From positions 620,001 through 684,000 of the forward strand of contig NC_020541.1 of assembly GCF_000230695.2 (NCBI RefSeq): DNA of 64,000 nucleotides. Reading direction: 5' to 3'. Under the pieces are notes generated by a model. That model was not told the origin of the DNA. It ran no database searches and saw nothing but the letters and a program-made list of their open reading frames with translations. Shown here one piece after another: positions 63,638 to 64,000 of the stretch. Every line of letters starts with the position of its first letter. Positions within the stretch are counted from its first letter, which is position 1. Made by a program: the position numbers and the translations under genes. Source of the stretch: Rhodanobacter denitrificans. GTDB lineage: Bacteria > Pseudomonadota > Gammaproteobacteria > Xanthomonadales > Rhodanobacteraceae.

Positions 63638-64000
63638 TCAGCGGCGCCAGACCGGCGGCACGATCGAGCCGCGCCGCCGCGCCACCACCAGCAGGCCGAG
63701 CGTGCACAGCGAGCACAGCACCAGCGCGACCACCGAGGCCTCGGCGCCGAACGCGCCGCCGCTCAGCCAGTCCGGGCCGCTGCGGGTGGAGATCAGCCAG
63801 CCGTCGGCGTCGCTGCCGGAAACCGGGATGCCGTAGACCGTGCCCTGGGCGAAGTTCCACGCCGCGTGCAGGCCCATGCAGGCCGCCAGCGAGCGGGTGA
63901 CGTGGTAGAGCATGCCGAACAGCAGGCCGGCCTCGATCGCGATGGCCGCCGAGCTCCACAGCGTGGCGCCGGGGTTGGCGATGTGCGCCGCGCCGAAGAA
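63638..64000 (-). CDS. CPBP-family intramembrane metalloprotease, N-terminal part outside window
   Basis: The open frame continues to the right edge, so only the last 120 residues are seen. FFGAAHIANP at the edge and LHAAWNFAQG are the second and third motifs of CPBP (Abi/Rce1) proteases, carrying the metal-binding histidines; the first EExxxR motif would lie outside. The C-terminus has one more hydrophobic helix (VVALVLCSLCTLGLLVVARR). It is 47 bases from the hybrid kinase gene on the same strand. The substrate is unknown. Confidence 0.85.
   Translation of the reverse strand, partial: FFGAAHIANPGATLWSSAAIAIEAGLLFGMLYHVTRSLAACMGLHAAWNFAQGTVYGIPVSGSDADGWLISTRSGPDWLSGGAFGAEASVVALVLCSLCTLGLLVVARRRGSIVPPVWRR

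Overview
The window is a G+C-rich chromosomal segment with tightly packed genes and no rRNA, tRNA, CRISPR array or transposase that I could recognise. Gene content and order point to a gammaproteobacterium of the Xanthomonadales, most likely the Rhodanobacter/Dyella side of the order. The clues are a carbohydrate locus lying between a metB-type gene and etfA (the classical xanthomonad LPS O-antigen slot), a fused CysN-CysC, a MetJ repressor, FadE, and a GTP-type PEP carboxykinase. The genus is an inference.

Left arm (1-5.8 kb): the 3' part of glmS, then a universal stress protein and a host-attachment-type protein on the plus strand, and a Mg-type P-ATPase on the minus strand. FNR/CRP-family-like palindromes lie upstream of the stress gene and of the ATPase, suggesting an oxygen- or stress-responsive module.

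Polysaccharide region (5.9-27.3 kb): a minus-strand operon rmlB-rmlA-rmlC-rmlD-manC makes dTDP-L-rhamnose and GDP-mannose, with short gene overlaps. Divergently, metB opens a plus-strand run of FkbM methyltransferase, sugar-nucleotide epimerase, a two-domain glycosyltransferase, a small coiled-coil protein, a GT2 enzyme and an acyltransferase. It is met from the other side by wzm-wzt (ABC-2 O-antigen exporter), an NlpE-like lipoprotein and manB. The block from about 12.1 to 21.3 kb is visibly lower in G+C than its flanks and looks horizontally acquired. etfBA and two more GT2 enzymes follow.

Metabolic region (27.3-35.1 kb): ETF-ubiquinone oxidoreductase, an amidase, cysD-cysNC for sulfate activation, then gcvT and gcvH.

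Most unusual locus (35.1-36.3 kb): a gene whose first 78 codons encode a MetJ-type methionine repressor and whose remaining 100 codons encode an AlgP/histone-H1-like Lys/Ala/Pro tail, in one uninterrupted frame. Two abutting MET boxes (GGACGTCC AGACGTCT) lie about 160 bases upstream, and a 13-bp inverted repeat lies just before them.

Right arm (36.6-64 kb): a TonB-family protein, a serine hydrolase, lemA with an M48 protease, a GMC oxidoreductase, an MFS transporter, a CBS protein, mtgA, hslO, a dual-GAF GGDEF/EAL protein, an exported beta-rich protein, an ECF sigma/anti-sigma/DUF4097 set, and pckG. Then come a TetR regulator divergent from an alpha/beta hydrolase-fadE-thioesterase group, a REC-GGDEF regulator, a large hybrid histidine kinase, and a CPBP protease cut by the window edge.
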